Positions 20,940 through 32,383 of a stretch of 64,000 bases of DNA are shown one piece after another. A program made the translations under genes and the position numbers. The stretch's first letter is position 1, and every line of letters starts with the position of its first letter. The stretch spans positions 11,986,773-12,050,772 of the forward strand of contig OX155972.1 in the NCBI GenBank assembly GCA_944548615.1, written 5' to 3'. The notes under the pieces are model-generated. The model was not told the DNA's origin. It did no database searches and saw only the letters and a list, made by a program, of their open reading frames with translations. The DNA comes from Micropterix aruncella (taxonomy: Eukaryota; Arthropoda; Insecta; Lepidoptera; Micropterigidae).

Positions 20940-21003
20940 ACCGTGGACATGTGGTATAAACTACCATTTAAAATGATTCATGCAAGTTCTGTCAATCATT
21001 TTA
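20940..21003 (+). pseudogene. LINE family A fragment, left of a MITE insertion
   Basis: GTGGACATGTGGTATAAACT reads VDMWYKLPFKMIHASSVNHF, matching 8545-8615. The continuation (GCAGACTCGATTTGTACTTA) is displaced to 21364-21400 by the element in between. Confidence 0.7.
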
Positions 21004-21026
21004 AATAAATTAATAGTTTAAAAAAA

Positions 21027-21363
21027 AACACTAAAAACACGCTTTTATAAATGCACGTAAAAACCAAATATCTTCCGGCTTCATCATCAGACCTTGAAAC
21101 CTAATCGTGGTCAAAGTTCATTCGAAGACTTTTCTAACAAGTCCAAACACAGCTATGATACAATGTTCCATCATGAAGTTCCAGTTCATATCTTCCGACT
21201 CCATTATCAGATCAGTTCGACAGTACCATATTATTGTATTGTCATCAGAACTACATACAGCTGCCAATTTTCATGACGCTACGATCCTTGGAAGATGGTT
21301 ATATTAGTTACCTTAGAATGCATTACATAGTTACATACAGGTCGACCTAATAAAAGCGTGTTA
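21027..21363. mobile_element. TIR element (~340 bp) containing two 120-bp modules
   Basis: Ends AACACGCTTTTATAAATG (21029) and CCTAATAAAAGCGTGTT (21345-21361) are inverted. Inside, two diverged units 120 bp apart (TCTTCCGGCTTCATCATCAG at 21071, TCTTCCGACTCCATTATCAG at 21191) correspond, reversed, to the 121-bp array at 1139. The element splits a LINE family A copy. Confidence 0.75.
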
Positions 21364-21400
21364 AAAAGCAGACTCGATTTGTACTTAAAAACTTGTTAAT

Positions 21401-22215
21401 ATCAGCTTAACCACCACAAATGCACAGAAAGACCTTGGTATAACGATAACGGACAACTTGAAATGGGCAAACCATATTGAAAACATCGTAAAACAGGCAA
21501 ACTCACTTCTATATTTGGTAAAGAAAGCTTTTCAAGTATTGACGATACCGACATTTCTAAAAATTTACAAAACCTACATTCGTCCTCTGATCGAGTATGG
21601 TTTTTAAATCTGGAATCCTTATTTTGCCAAGGACATCAACCTGCTTGAAAGTATACATCGTAGAGCGACAAAACTGCCAAACACCCTAAGAAAAACACCC
21701 TATGAACATAGATTAAAAATCCTCAAACTGACAACTCTGGAGCAACGGAGACACAGAGGAGATCTCATAGAGACATACAAAATACTGAGGCAACACTACG
21801 ACTGCCCAGAGTTGGAAAGCATGTTTGTGTTCAATTCAAACCATCACTTAAGAGGTCACAGCCTGAAACTCAACGTTACAAGCTTTTCAACTGAAGCAAG
21901 AAAGCACTTCCTGACAAACAGAATCGTGAACAGCTGGAATAAACTGCCCGAGGAAGTTATCGAAGCACCAACCATAAATGTATTCAAAAATAGGCTTGAT
22001 ATATATTTAAAAAAAATGATATATAAAAGAAAAAAGAAAAAAAAGGAAACAGCAACACCAGTGAATTTCATAGATATGAACACATCAGCGTTAAGCTGCT
22101 AGTTCATCAACAAATAATAATAATAATAATAATAATATTGCTTATGACTAGCTTTACAAGATCTGATCTGCAAGAAAGCTGTGTCAGGAATAAATAATAA
22201 TAATAAATAAATTGC
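21401..22215 (+). pseudogene. LINE family A, RT C-terminus and 3' UTR
   Basis: Reads AQKDLGITITDNLKWANHIE, KAFQVLTIPTFLKIYKTYIR, PLIEYGF*IWNPYF (one stop at about 21604), IHRRATKLPNTLRKTPYEH, GDLIETYKILRQHYD, NSWNKLPEEVIEAP, FKNRLDIYLKKM and a stop at 22100-22102. The 3' UTR has TAGCTTTACAAGATCTGATC and ends in (AATA)n/(TAA)n. The palm region is absent. Better preserved than the copy at 7342. Confidence 0.8.
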
Positions 22216-23919
22216 AGTGTTCAGGTTCAAAAATAAGCACATTTATTTGTAGTAAAATGAAGTCAGGTCGTACTCTTTCACGATAATTAATCATTCATTA
22301 CACAAGGTACACCGCTACTTTACGTAAATATTTGTTCGGGTTAAAACTCAACATTAATATTACATAAATTTTCGAACAAACATAAAGGAGAAAAATAGCC
22401 AAATTGAATAGTGCGGTGTTAACAATTTTAACATTCCTATATCAGTCTCAAACACTAATAGGCTGATGTTTTTCTTTTTTTCTTTATAACAATAAGTAGT
22501 TTCTAAAAAAAAAAAAAAAGTTTTTGCTGTTTTTCCCCTATGTTTTGCTAAAAGATGAGGTCTTTGAAAATTCGACAAATCTAGAGAAGAGGTGATTCAG
22601 CATATTTTAATCACTTTTCTACATTTTTTTTAAATATTTATGGTCCATACGACACGCACTACCTTACACAATTTCCCCCAAAATCAAACATAAATCAAAG
22701 TGTGAGCGAAATGAAAGTATCGATGGAAATATTGTCAAATATATGTACAGACTACAGTGAAATTTAATGGCGTACAAATAAATAAAAAAACAAGTAGTAT
22801 ATTACAGAGAATCGAGTAGTGTACATTTTATTCCAAATTAAAAAAAAAAAAAGAGCTGCGATCGGAATCTGCGCTGGGATGCGAAAACCCGACGGGCGCG
22901 TCCCGGCGAGTGGACACGTCCCGCTGAGTGAACGCGTCCCGGCGAACGCGTCCCAGCGGCCGCATCCCCGCATTATAAATACACATTAGAACTACGGTGA
23001 CAATATAAAATTACGTTCTCTATCGTAAACCTCTAACTTACAAGGATTGATTCTTCCGCAGCGTAAAATCTAGATACTTATTTTTTTTCCTCGTCGATAC
23101 ATATTACAATATATATATATATATTTTTTTAAACTCTAAATTTTCTTTTAAACATGACCCCTACCTCTACTTTTTGAATACGAACTTCGGTTAATGCGGT
23201 GGATTTTTACGTTTTTTTTTTTTTCGTTTTGCCGATGAGTTTCTAAAGGCTACGTGGGTGAATTTCGGTTTTCTGAACTGAAAGCGATGCAATAGTAGTG
23301 TAAAACATAATCTACCTTCTCTTATTATATGTGATTATGACTTCTTACAATTGAGCAAATGCAAAAATGCTTTTTAGCACAAAAAATGACTGGTTGACAT
23401 TGGAAATACAGTTAAAATGCCCTAAAACCACAAGAGCTAGCGCTGAAAAAGTCACTTTATTATAATAAAGAAGCATTTTACCATGAAAAAGGTTGTTGGC
23501 AGGATAAAGCTTCTTGTCCATACACGTTTTTTTCAACTTACGGCGCGTTAGCCACGCTGTAGTAAAAAACGTGATTTTTTGTCCACTACATGGTTTTTTT
23601 GTCGTACGATGCGTTAGGTACATACATTTTGTAAACAAGGTCAAGGTGATGCAATAATTGTCCGCCGTGAAAACGTCCAGGGCATGGACAAGCTCTCATA
23701 CATTGCTATACGACACTGATACGATCGCCTTAAATAAACACGGCTCACCAAGGGGGAAATAGGAAGGATACGGCGGCGGCGCCATGCCGTTTTTCCAAAG
23801 TCTCCGTGGAGAAGCTTCCACAGTGATTCATACCCCACAGCGAAACAAACGTGTGTGGACAAAAGGGCTTATAAAGTTTGCACTTCTGAATAATGTATAG
23901 TTATCGACCTTCCTGCACC
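22216..23919. other. Long noncoding stretch downstream of the PP2A gene
   Basis: No gene recognised. It holds a GC-rich minisatellite (22898-22963, four ~17-bp units of (A/G)ACGCGTCCCGGCGA), poly-A/T runs, and a CpG-rich patch. The short minus frames here have no recognisable composition. It could include the distal 3' UTR of the minus-strand PP2A gene, but no signal decides this. Confidence 0.4.
22898..22963. repeat. GC-rich ~17-bp minisatellite
   Basis: GGCGCGTCCCGGCGAGTG, GACACGTCCCGCTGAGTG, AACGCGTCCCGGCGA and ACGCGTCCCAGCGG in tandem, inside otherwise AT-rich DNA. Confidence 0.8.
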
Positions 23920-24390
23920 GCCATCATGAAAAAATGGCGGCAAAGATCAATTTTGCATAATATCTCTCTTTCAATATGCTTTGAAGTAAAAAGTCTTCAA
24001 AACATTATAGATAGGGGAAATCTGCACATTTACTCATCTAACCATTATTATGACAGATAAATAGTTTCCGAGTTGGGGTAAAGACTGACATGTGTAAATG
24101 TGCAGATTCCCCCCCCCCCCCCCCCCAAACAAAAATCACATGTGAGTCTTTTCCACAACATGGTAACAATTTTGCATCCTTTGGGTACTGTCCACATTGT
24201 CGAAAAGTCTTGCATGTGTAACACGGAAACTATTAATCTGTCAAAAATTTGGTTAAATAGTAAATGTGCAGATTTGCCCTATCTATAATATTCCCTAAGA
24301 CTATTTTACTCTTAAAGCATACTGAAAGAAAGATATTGTACAAAATCTAATTTTAGCCGCCATCTTTTCAAGAAAGTTAACCTCTTTTTT
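23920..24390. mobile_element. Foldback element with ~130-bp arms
   Basis: Left: CGCCATCATGAAAAAATGGCG..., then ATATCTCTCTTTCAATATGC, AGTCTTCA, ATTATAGATAGGGGAAATCT and GCACATTTAC. Right, reversed: GGCGGCTAAAATTAGATTTTG, ATATCTTTCTTTCAGTATGC, AGTCTTAGGGAATATTATAG, ATAGGGCAAATCTGCACATT. A run of 18 C (24109-24126) lies in the centre next to a third copy of TAAATGTGCAGATT. Confidence 0.8.
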
Positions 24391-24639
24391 ACTAGTTTGA
24401 CTGGGCTAATAGAAACGACAGTCTGGCTAACAATGGCAGTTGCGTTTGACGAGAATCCTTTGGGACCTCGTCTTTCAGACTAAATGGATTATGTCACATG
24501 GTTAACCCGACTGATGTGACCCGTCCATCATTGGATGCAACCTACCCACGGCGGAATGTGAGCGATCCAATATTGGATATGAAAGCCAATATAAACTATC
24601 ACACGCAGAAATGACGGCTGAATTTTTACCCCGCGATAA

Positions 24640-24805
24640 GAGGGCGATGACTAGACAGAATAAATAACATAAAAACGAACCAGGGTAGGCTGGACCACGG
24701 CAGCTGCAACAACGCCGAAACGTCGAGTGCTACAAACTTCATGCGGTCAATTCGTTTTTATCTTATTTATAATGTCAAGCAACTGCGATAGTCTTCAATG
24801 TCATG
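24640..24805 (+). mobile_element. Foldback family T, right half only
   Basis: GGACCACGGCAGCTGCAACA, CGCCGAAACGTCGAGTGCTA, CAAACTTCATGCGGTCAATT, CGTTTTTATCTTATTTATAA and GCGATAGTCTTCAATG match the right arms at 44600-44710 and 56000-56090. The left arm is missing. Confidence 0.7.
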
Positions 24806-26340
24806 GGCCATTCCAGCCGCTATTTAAAGGCCCATTACATTAGCAAAGAGCAGTTCCGGAAGAGAGGGTACTGCTCCGTATTGAAACACATCAAATATCG
24901 CGCTGTTAGAGCCATTAGATCCCGTGATCTCCTGGAATGACCCATCGCTCGCCTCTCGACGCGAATGGTTCTTTAGTGAGTCGGCTCTTCGGCAGTAGAC
25001 AGAGAATCGGTCATTCGGAATATCATGATAATAACAGATAAGAGGTTTATTGATTTGCAAAACTAGATTTTGATATCTTGGTATAGGAGGAAGCGGATTC
25101 AAAGTTTAGTAGTGTTATGGGTAGAGGAGTGCGGTTCAAAACTCTGGTGCACCTGGAACGATTCATCAGCAGGCACGAGTCGCCTTGCACTACCTCATAG
25201 CTTCACATTGTCTGACCAACCTAAGGCCAGGTGCGCACTGCAATGCGGTGCGTTGTGGTACGTTTATTACGCCACATGGGAAAAAACCCATTATGTGGTT
25301 ACGCACATGGTGGAATTTTTAGACTTTTTTGAAATTCGTTGTTTACACAAGTCTCGTGTAAACAACGTGTCCATTCTATGTAACTCCATAGAATGGAAAA
25401 ATTTGTCCGACAATGCACCGCAGCAATCTGCAGAATTTAAATCGTATAGTTCACAGATTTTCGTAATGCGCGGTTAGCCTAAGCGAGAGAAAAAGACTAC
25501 TTCCCAAAAAAAGACGAGGGAAAAACACGATAAAACGCGGACTAAGCTGTTATCGCCGGGATCACATGCTATAATCTTCCAAACGAAAACAGCGGCACAA
25601 GTACATAAGAATTGGAGGCAGTACAGAAGAATCAAGTTTGCTAAACACCAGTTTACAGCGCCCAGTGTCATATATCGATAGTAGTAGTTTGCTATAGATC
25701 AAGTACCATTTTGTTTTTCGAATACTGAAAATCTAGCTTATACCATAAAAAAGCTTTTACTTAGAAACTACCTGCCCATCGTTAATTCTTAAGTATTGTT
25801 TTTTAATGCCTGGAAAGACAAATAATTTAGCTGTTATGTACGAGAGATGTAGAGATACGTCTCTGCAGTGCCCCGTCAAAACGAGAGCGCTTTACGATGT
25901 TTTCGGACTCCTGTTCAACAGCTCGCATTTAGGTCAAGGTCGTGTAGATCTGTGACAATGCCTCTTTTAGTCCCCGCAAGTATGATGATATATTAATGTT
26001 GTATGGACAGTGCCGAAAATAGCCGCCGCCTTTCAGCATGTTCACAATAAACCAGACACTAGACGCTCTCGTTTTGATAGATTTTCAGTATTTGGAAAAC
26101 AAATTAGGACACGATGATTTTTTTTGTATATTTGAAGAAATACGAACTGGCGTGATTGGGATCAAAAAGCAACGAAATGATTTTTTTTAACTGTCCTGAT
26201 CATTTAAGCTAAAGAATTAATAAATATTCTAAACACTTTGATGACTGATGTATTGGCTTATAAATCCATGTCCACTACACGAGATAGCATAATCTTGATT
26301 GTCTGCTTAGAGTAGACATTTATTTGAAATAAGTTTCGTT
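24806..26340. other. Noncoding stretch with diffuse repeats
   Basis: No gene recognised. 25215-25480 has GGTGCGCACTGCAATGCGGT at one side and AATGCGCGGTTAGCCTAAG at the other, with a CATTCTATG..CATAGAATG inner palindrome (25373-25397). A similar CGCAATGCGATGCGTTGCGG block is at 28240, so this may be another small TIR element. The remainder is AT-rich. Confidence 0.4.
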
Positions 26341-26349
26341 TGTTTGTTT

Positions 26350-26575
26350 CTACTATTTATTGTGAAATTTCAGAATGGGCGGGTTTATCATCATAAGGAC
26401 AATCTCTTACAACCAACCATAACTGTGTGTCTTATTATTGCATTCGATCGACAGAATTGAAATGCAATTCCGTTAATTTTTTCCCAACGGAAAATGGTGA
26501 CACAGCCAGGAATCAAACCCGGAAACTTACGAGGTAACATCAGGCGACCTAACCACTAAGCCATCGGGCCGTCTA
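26350..26575 (-). mobile_element. tRNA-derived SINE
   Basis: On the minus strand the head reads GACGGCCCGATGGCTTAGTG with an A box TGGCTTAGTGG (26553-26563) and a B box GGTTTGATTCC (26509-26519), as expected for an internal Pol III promoter. The body has no tRNA-like 3' acceptor. The 3' part carries GGTTGGTTGTAAGAGATTGT and a CAATAAATAG end, resembling the LINE tail at 18731. Confidence 0.75.
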
Positions 26576-27011
26576 ATATTCTGTCGGAAATATATAGCAG
26601 CGTTGTGCATTTCTTTAATATTAAAAAAATAGTCTGGAAACTTCCGGAATATGTTTTGAAAACTGCAAAAATCTCTGACAAAGTAAGTTTTGATGCAAAA
26701 ATGGACAGATTTCAAACGAAGCAAGAGTAAAGAAAATTTTTCGTAGCCATAAAATAGTAATAACTCTAACGTATTGTAGAATAGGTTGTTCAATATCGAC
26801 AACCACTGATAAAACCGAGCCTCTTATCGAGCCAGTTCATATTTCATCAAATGTATTTACTTGACAAAATTTACCCTAATTCAAAAAGGGAGTGGGGAGG
26901 GGGGAGGATATTGCATCGCCCTCAGCCCTGTCTCGGCGGTCAGACTATGAATTTAAATATTTACAGTAGTGCAGTCGGGATAAGCTAGAGTGCGCTACGG
27001 CTACGACGATA

Positions 27012-28138
27012 TCAGTTCGCGCTGCCGATTTCGAGTTCGCCCAGTTTCTTCCACAGTTCACTGCGTTCCTTCTGCCGCTTCTTTTCCTTCTGCCGCTCGG
27101 CCTTATAGCTCGCCGTCAGCTCGTCGAACAGTTTCGAATTCATCTCCATGAACGTTTTCAGAACGTTGTAAACGAGCGCGACGATCGTTTGGTTCCAGTG
27201 CTCCTTACTTATGCGGTAAAGCGCCGGGAACATGATGGGCATTATGACGTGATCGTTCTCCTCCATGAGCGACATTATGTACTCGTTGTTCCAGAAGTAG
27301 AGCGCGCGTTCCGCCACTTGAAAATGGGGGCTCGAGACGCAGCGGGCGATCTGCCGGAACAGCGGCTCCTGGATTTTGGCAAATTGCATCGGTTCGATCA
27401 CGTCCAGGATCTCCTCGATCTCCCCGAGGAACATGACCTCTTTCTGCGAGCACGTCTTCGGCCAGTACTTCAAGAGGCCTTTGACTACGGGCTCGGTCAG
27501 CGTCGCGTCTTTGTCGAGGAATTGGACGATGCAGTAGGCCAGCTGCGCGTGGTACACCGATAAGCACTTGACCTTATGCAGCGGCAGGAGCACTTTGACG
27601 AGAAACTGCTTGTGCTCGTTTTTGAGCGGCAGGGCGAACCCGTTTATTATGCTGCCGAGGATCTCGAGCAGTTCGCCTATGCCGTTAAAGTGCTCCGTCT
27701 CGTAGACGAATCTCAAGAAAATATTGTTGATTTGTTTACGTATGAAAGCGCGCAGTCCGAGGAACTTCCCGTAGATGCGGTGCAGCACCGTCTTGAGGAA
27801 GTCGCGCTCGCGAGGGTCCTCCGAGTCGAACAGGTCGAGCAGTTGCAGGACGAACTTCTGGTTGATGACCTTCTTGCCGAAGGTGGGCTGGAAGTCGGCC
27901 GACTCCAGGAAGCGCAGGAAGAAGTCGTAGACCAGCTGCAGATGCGGCCAGGAGGCCTCCAGCGTGGGGTCGTCCTCTTCCGGGTCGAAGTCGGGGTTCT
28001 CGTTGGGCGGCAGGGTGCGAAAGAGGTTCGCCGATATCATCTTTATGATCTCCGGGTAGACGGGCTCCGTCAGCACGCCGCGTCCGCCCGTTATGTACTC
28101 CACCAGCTCGTTCAGCGTCGCTCTCTTGATCTCTTTAC
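27012..28138 (-). CDS. wdb: PP2A B56 regulatory subunit, last exon
   Basis: The minus strand opens after acceptor ATTTGCAG (28139-28140), completes the codon left by exon 1, and runs 375 codons to TGA (27012-27014). It is the HEAT-repeat body of the B56 (PR61/PPP2R5) family, which selects substrates for protein phosphatase 2A and centromere/kinase-signalling targets. Recognisable blocks: [166 protein letters not shown]. It ends [16 protein letters not shown], so it is a short-tailed form of the widerborst/PPP2R5 epsilon-alpha type. The whole domain in one exon is unusual but the splice phase fits exon 1. Total protein about 456 residues. GC-rich against AT-rich flanks. Confidence 0.95.
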
Positions 28139-28499
28139 CTGCAAATAAAACAAAAAATATATAGTCTGAATAGTGATAACAGTACTATGCTGCGTAAGAG
28201 AAAGAATAACCCGAAGAACGGTCATTCTAGGCACGCAATGCGATGCGTTGCGGTAAAACAAAACTTTTAGTAATCGATGCACTACAGTGGAATTTACGAA
28301 CTTATTAGTCATTCGTTGTCTATGTATTCGTTGTCTGTGCGAATCTCCGCCGTCGATCTGCGGAATAATTTTCGCAGTGCGCGGGGATCTATATTACTCT
28401 ATAGTATAGAAAAATCCATCCAGAGAGTAAATTTAATTTATTTGGTTCGGATGGAATTCAGTAGGTGAGACGAAGATCTGGAGAATGTTTAAGCGATGA

Positions 28500-29400
28500 G
28501 TGTCTTAGACCAACAGTGAAGCATTCTGCTGGACAAATGGTGTAGGGATGTTTCTCCTTTTATGGAGTGGAGCAATTAGCAATGATAAAAGGAACTGTGA
28601 AAACAGAAGTTTATAAAAAAATTTTGGAATAGCATTTATTCCCGTCAATTGAAATGCACTATTCCTATATTTCTGAGTGCATTTTCCAAGATGACTCTGC
28701 ACCGTGTCACCAAGCAAAAACTGTAAGTATTATTTTTTTCTGACACTGTGATTCATAATGTTCGAAAAATTTTTTTTTAACCCTTGGAGTAAATGGATAT
28801 TTTCATGGATGCATCTGTCTCTTTTGCAGGATTTTCGGCGACATCGACCTTAAAGTACTATAACTACGAAACTACTACACCAATCATAAAAAGAACAACT
28901 GCACAATGATTGCATTGAAATTTCCAATATAGAATATTGAAATATCATTTTGTAAAACAATTAGATAATTATGAATAAATATGAGAACGTCAAAGAAGTG
29001 AAAAAAACGCGAAACCAGATCTGGTCGTATCATACTCAACGGATAATTGTTTCAGAACCAGATTTGGTCGTATCATACTCAAGGGGTTAAATATAACACT
29101 ATTAAAATAATTTTTAGGTCAAAGAATATATGAAAATTCATGGAATTCCAACACTGGATTGGCCCGGAAATAGTCCTGCCCTGAACCCTATCGAGGACTT
29201 GTGGCATAAAACGCCAACGAAATAAATAAACTGAAGTCTTCGTCAAAAGAAAACCTTAAAAACATCACCGAAAAAGTGCAGTATGGTTTTTTTTTCCAAA
29301 ACTACATACAACATTTGGTGAAATCCATGCCAAAACGTATTGAAGCAGTAATTAAAAAAAAGGAGGAACAACAAAGTACTGATTTTGTTGGTTTTTGATT
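28500..29400 (+). pseudogene. Tc1/mariner transposase remnant, split by a MITE
   Basis: The left part reads VKHSAGQMVWGCFSFYG, VEQLAMIKGTV, FPSIEMHYSYI and IFQDDSAPCHQAKT, the DD region of Tc1-type transposases. After the 306-bp MITE (28781-29086) it resumes VKEYMKIHGIPTLDWPGNSP and ALNPIEDLW, the second D and the E of the DDE triad. Stops and frameshifts are present (e.g. after KKILE). The N-terminal DNA-binding domain is absent. Not active. It lies in the PP2A intron. Confidence 0.85.
28781..29086 (+). mobile_element. TTAA-site MITE (family P1)
   Basis: TTAA at 28777-28780 and 29087-29090. Starts CCCTTGGAGTAAATGG, ends ACTCAAGGGG. 306 bp, the same length as the copies at 1519 and 31545. 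Interrupts the Tc1 transposase. Confidence 0.9.
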
Positions 29401-29689
29401 ATTGTAAGTGGTATGTACCTATGTAATTTCATTTTAAATAAATATGAGGTTTTTTAAATTACATGAGCATTTTCATTTTGGTGCAAAAAAATCGAAAATC
29501 GAAAATCTACAAATTAACTATAAAATTAAGAAAAAAATATGACACTAAATAGGCACTTTTTTTGTATATCATCTTTAAACAGTGCTGCTTCATGATTTGG
29601 ACTGAAAAGCTATCAAGAAATCACAATAAACAAAAATATTATTTAAAAAAAATGATATTTTCAGTCTGGAAAGATTTATGTGCTACTGT

Positions 29690-29816
29690 AATTGTTTACC
29701 TTTCGCTATATTTAAATGTGTTTTTTTTAAGAAAAAAAAAAGAATTATTGGTTAATATTTTTTATTTTTTTCCCTTACAAAAACACATTTAAATTGAGAG
29801 AAAGGTAAAAAAATGT
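29690..29816. repeat. Inverted pair around an A/T-rich loop
   Basis: TTTACCTTTCGCTATATTTA (29695) and AAATTGAGAGAAAGGTAAA (29791-29809) are reverse complements with few mismatches, followed inward by AATGTGTTTTT / AAAAACACATT. The arms are about 32 bp. Possibly a remnant of the Tc1 ends or a separate hairpin. The stretch 29400-30600 otherwise shows nothing I can name. Confidence 0.6.
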
Positions 29817-30599
29817 TTATTCAAAGTATGCGCCATCGCTAGTTACAGATTTTTCCTATCTCTCAGCCAATGTGGCGGTTGCCACACATGTATATGGGTT
29901 TCATTGACTTTGTACAACACTAATCACACATATCGACACACAAATCGATGGCTACTATCAAAAACCTCAAAAAAGTCAGCTTTTGTAGAATGTGATAGGA
30001 GAGCGGAGGTAGGTTTAATTAAATTAAGAATAGATACAAAAACATATTTCAAAAATCCGGTCGATGGTCATTGCAGGTAATGATTACTTGGCGTCCCCCA
30101 TTGGGTGACGCCATTGCAGTGGTGGCCCCTTCATTAAAGCCGAAAAGACCGGCTTGCCTTATCTCTTAAAAACCTTGTTAAAAAGGTCGCTAAACTAGAT
30201 CTAGCGGGCGCAGATCGCTCCATGCGACAAAACAGCTTATCGACAAAGCGACAATTCTCTGCAATCTTACTCTAGTTCAGCTAGTCATCTCGCTCGCACA
30301 CATGGGCTTGCCTTTCAAAATCAGTGGTCTTCTCATTCTAACCTGTGGCAAACCACGCAAAACAATATATGTATCTATACGACTTTTGTATTGAAGTTTA
30401 AGCCAGGCTTGCGTTATGAAAGTAGAATGCGAGCGTGTTCCATATTTAGTTCCATTTCTTTTCAACACGGTTGGAGCAGATTTTTTATTGTATAATTTCA
30501 ATTGATTTGTGGTTTTTATCGCCTGATAAACAATGGAGGAAATTGTCCCTTGTGGTGCGTTTTGTCTTAATTTGATTTCACTCGTTCAAGCTCTTTTCT

Positions 30600-31475
30600 C
30601 TCGTTCTTTTTCTAAAAACTTCCCTCTTAAGGCTATTTTTGGACAACAACTCAAATTTAGGAATAATTCAGAAGCGAAGACCAACGAGACAAGTTATAGA
30701 AAATAGCTTAATAATACCCAGAATGAAAACATCATTTGGACAAAGACATTACTCTTTCATTGCGCCGAGATTTTACAATCTGATCAACATGGAAATTAAA
30801 ATGAATTTGACATTTAGGGAATTCAAAAATAAATTAAAGAAGTGGTTATCGAATCATGACAGACTAACCATACATCAAATGTTAGAAATAATAGTTTAAT
30901 AAAACTTAGGTGCACAAATTATTAACATATTTATAAACATGTATGTTTAGTATATTTTAACATTGAACTAACTACCAAAAATTATTTGACTTTGTTGTTA
31001 TATAGGTATTATTGTGACAATGAATTGTACTTTTTTTGACTAGATATTTTTATATTAAATTCTATATTACTTAACATACATATATTAAATATTAATGACT
31101 GTTTCTTTCTTTTCTCACATATAACTTTATTTATATTATTTAATCGAATTTTATTACCGATTATATAATGAAATTGCATTTATTTATTATATTATCTTCT
31201 AATATATTTTTTTATTATTATTATTGTAATTTTTTGGAAGACCACATTTTACGGCAATTTAGCTTTATTAGCTTTTCACTAAACCTTGTACATTTGTAAG
31301 CAATCCAGCAAACTTGATTGTAATATTAGAGTCCTGTCCCCCCTAGAACGGGCTAGTTCCAGTTGGGTGACAGAATCAAATAAGCAAAAGGATTAAGGTT
31401 TTGCCATTCGGTTCCTGTTATTTTTGAAAGCAAATCAATGTTTTATAGTAATTAATTCTTAAATAAATAAATAAA
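30600..31475 (+). pseudogene. LINE RT C-terminus and 3' UTR (family B)
   Basis: The 86-codon frame at 30639-30899 ends in NLGIIQKRRPTRQVIENSLI, IPRMKTSFGQRHYSFIAPRF, YNLINMEIKMN and FREFKNKLKKWLSN. This is the C-terminal end of many non-LTR RTs (..R..YG.RSF.Y..P..WN.LP..). The 3' UTR contains AGAACGGGCTAGTTCCAGTT and ends in (AATA)n (31463-31475). A related tail is at 42400-42545. Confidence 0.7.
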
Positions 31476-31544
31476 AAGCAAATAAAATGGCATTTCTTAA
31501 AGCCACCATAGGTATGCGACTGCTGATAAATATATGCGCCTTAA

Positions 31545-31850
31545 CCCTTGGAGTAAATGGGTATTTTCATGGATGCATCTGTCTCTTTTGCAGGATTTTC
31601 GGCGACATCGACCTTAAAGTACTATAACTACGAAACTACTACACCAATCATAAAAAGAACAACTGCACAATGATTGCATTGAAATTTCGAATATAGAATA
31701 TTGAAATATCATTTTGTAAAACAATTAGATAATTATGAATAAATATGAGAACGTCAAAGAAGTGAAAAAAACGCGCGACCAGATTTGGTCGACTCGTACT
31801 CAACGGATAATTGTTTCGCGACCAGATTTGGTTGACTCATACTCAACGGG
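31545..31850 (+). mobile_element. TTAA-site MITE (family P1), intact ends
   Basis: TTAA at 31541-31544 and 31851-31854. Starts CCCTTGGAGTAAATGGGT, ends ACTCAACGGG. It contains the two direct repeats with GACCAGATTTGGT. It directly abuts the inverted arm starting at 31852. Confidence 0.9.
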
Positions 31851-31851
31851 T

Positions 31852-32329
31852 TAATAAAGTAGTGAACTTAATATTTATTTTGTATTCATTGTATTACTTT
31901 CATAAAATCATAAATTAAGTTCAGCTAATCTGTAAAACGACATTCATTGACTGTTAGGCGGTACGAAGTTCGCCGGGTCAGCTAGTTTTATATATGTCGT
32001 TTTTAGATATATCGTAGATTTTAATTTGTAATTATGGAATAAAATCATTTCCCGTCAGCCATAAATCAAGATAAGAAATTTATAATTAAAATCGTAAATA
32101 ATTGGCCGCGGGATCGAACGCCATCTAACGGCGGCACGACGGAGCGTGCGGCAGAGCTGCTTCGCCGCAGCGGCATGACCAACATTATTTCGCGCTCTCC
32201 GCCATTAGGAGAGCGGCGCGAGTTTTGAATCGGTAGCGTGGCAACGCGGGCGTCGTGCGCGTAAATATATTGAGTCTAGGCTGGCGGGAATGAATAGAAA
32301 ACCTCTTACTTTATCCATCGGAATCAATA
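31852..32329. repeat. Left arm of a ~480-bp inverted duplication
   Basis: Reverse complement of 36485-36980. It comprises a Helitron H1 3' end (up to CTAG 31982-31985), then ATCATTTCCCGTCAGCCATA, GGCCGCGGGATCGAACGCCA, GGCGGCACGACGGAGCGTGC, TTTCGCGCTCTCCGCCATTA and CTCTTACTTTATCCATCGGA. Both arms share sequence on both sides of the CTAG terminus. Confidence 0.85.
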
Positions 32330-32383
32330 TAGTCACATCATTCATCAATCAATTACGTCTAATTAATGTTACTCCCTGGTATA

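Noticed and set aside
26527..26802. 91-codon minus frame
   Set aside because: Overlaps the SINE head and AT-rich flank; no protein-like features.
27189..28148. Plus-strand frames of 124 and 190 codons and a second minus frame
   Set aside because: Shadows of the PP2A B56 exon; their composition follows the GC-rich wobble positions.
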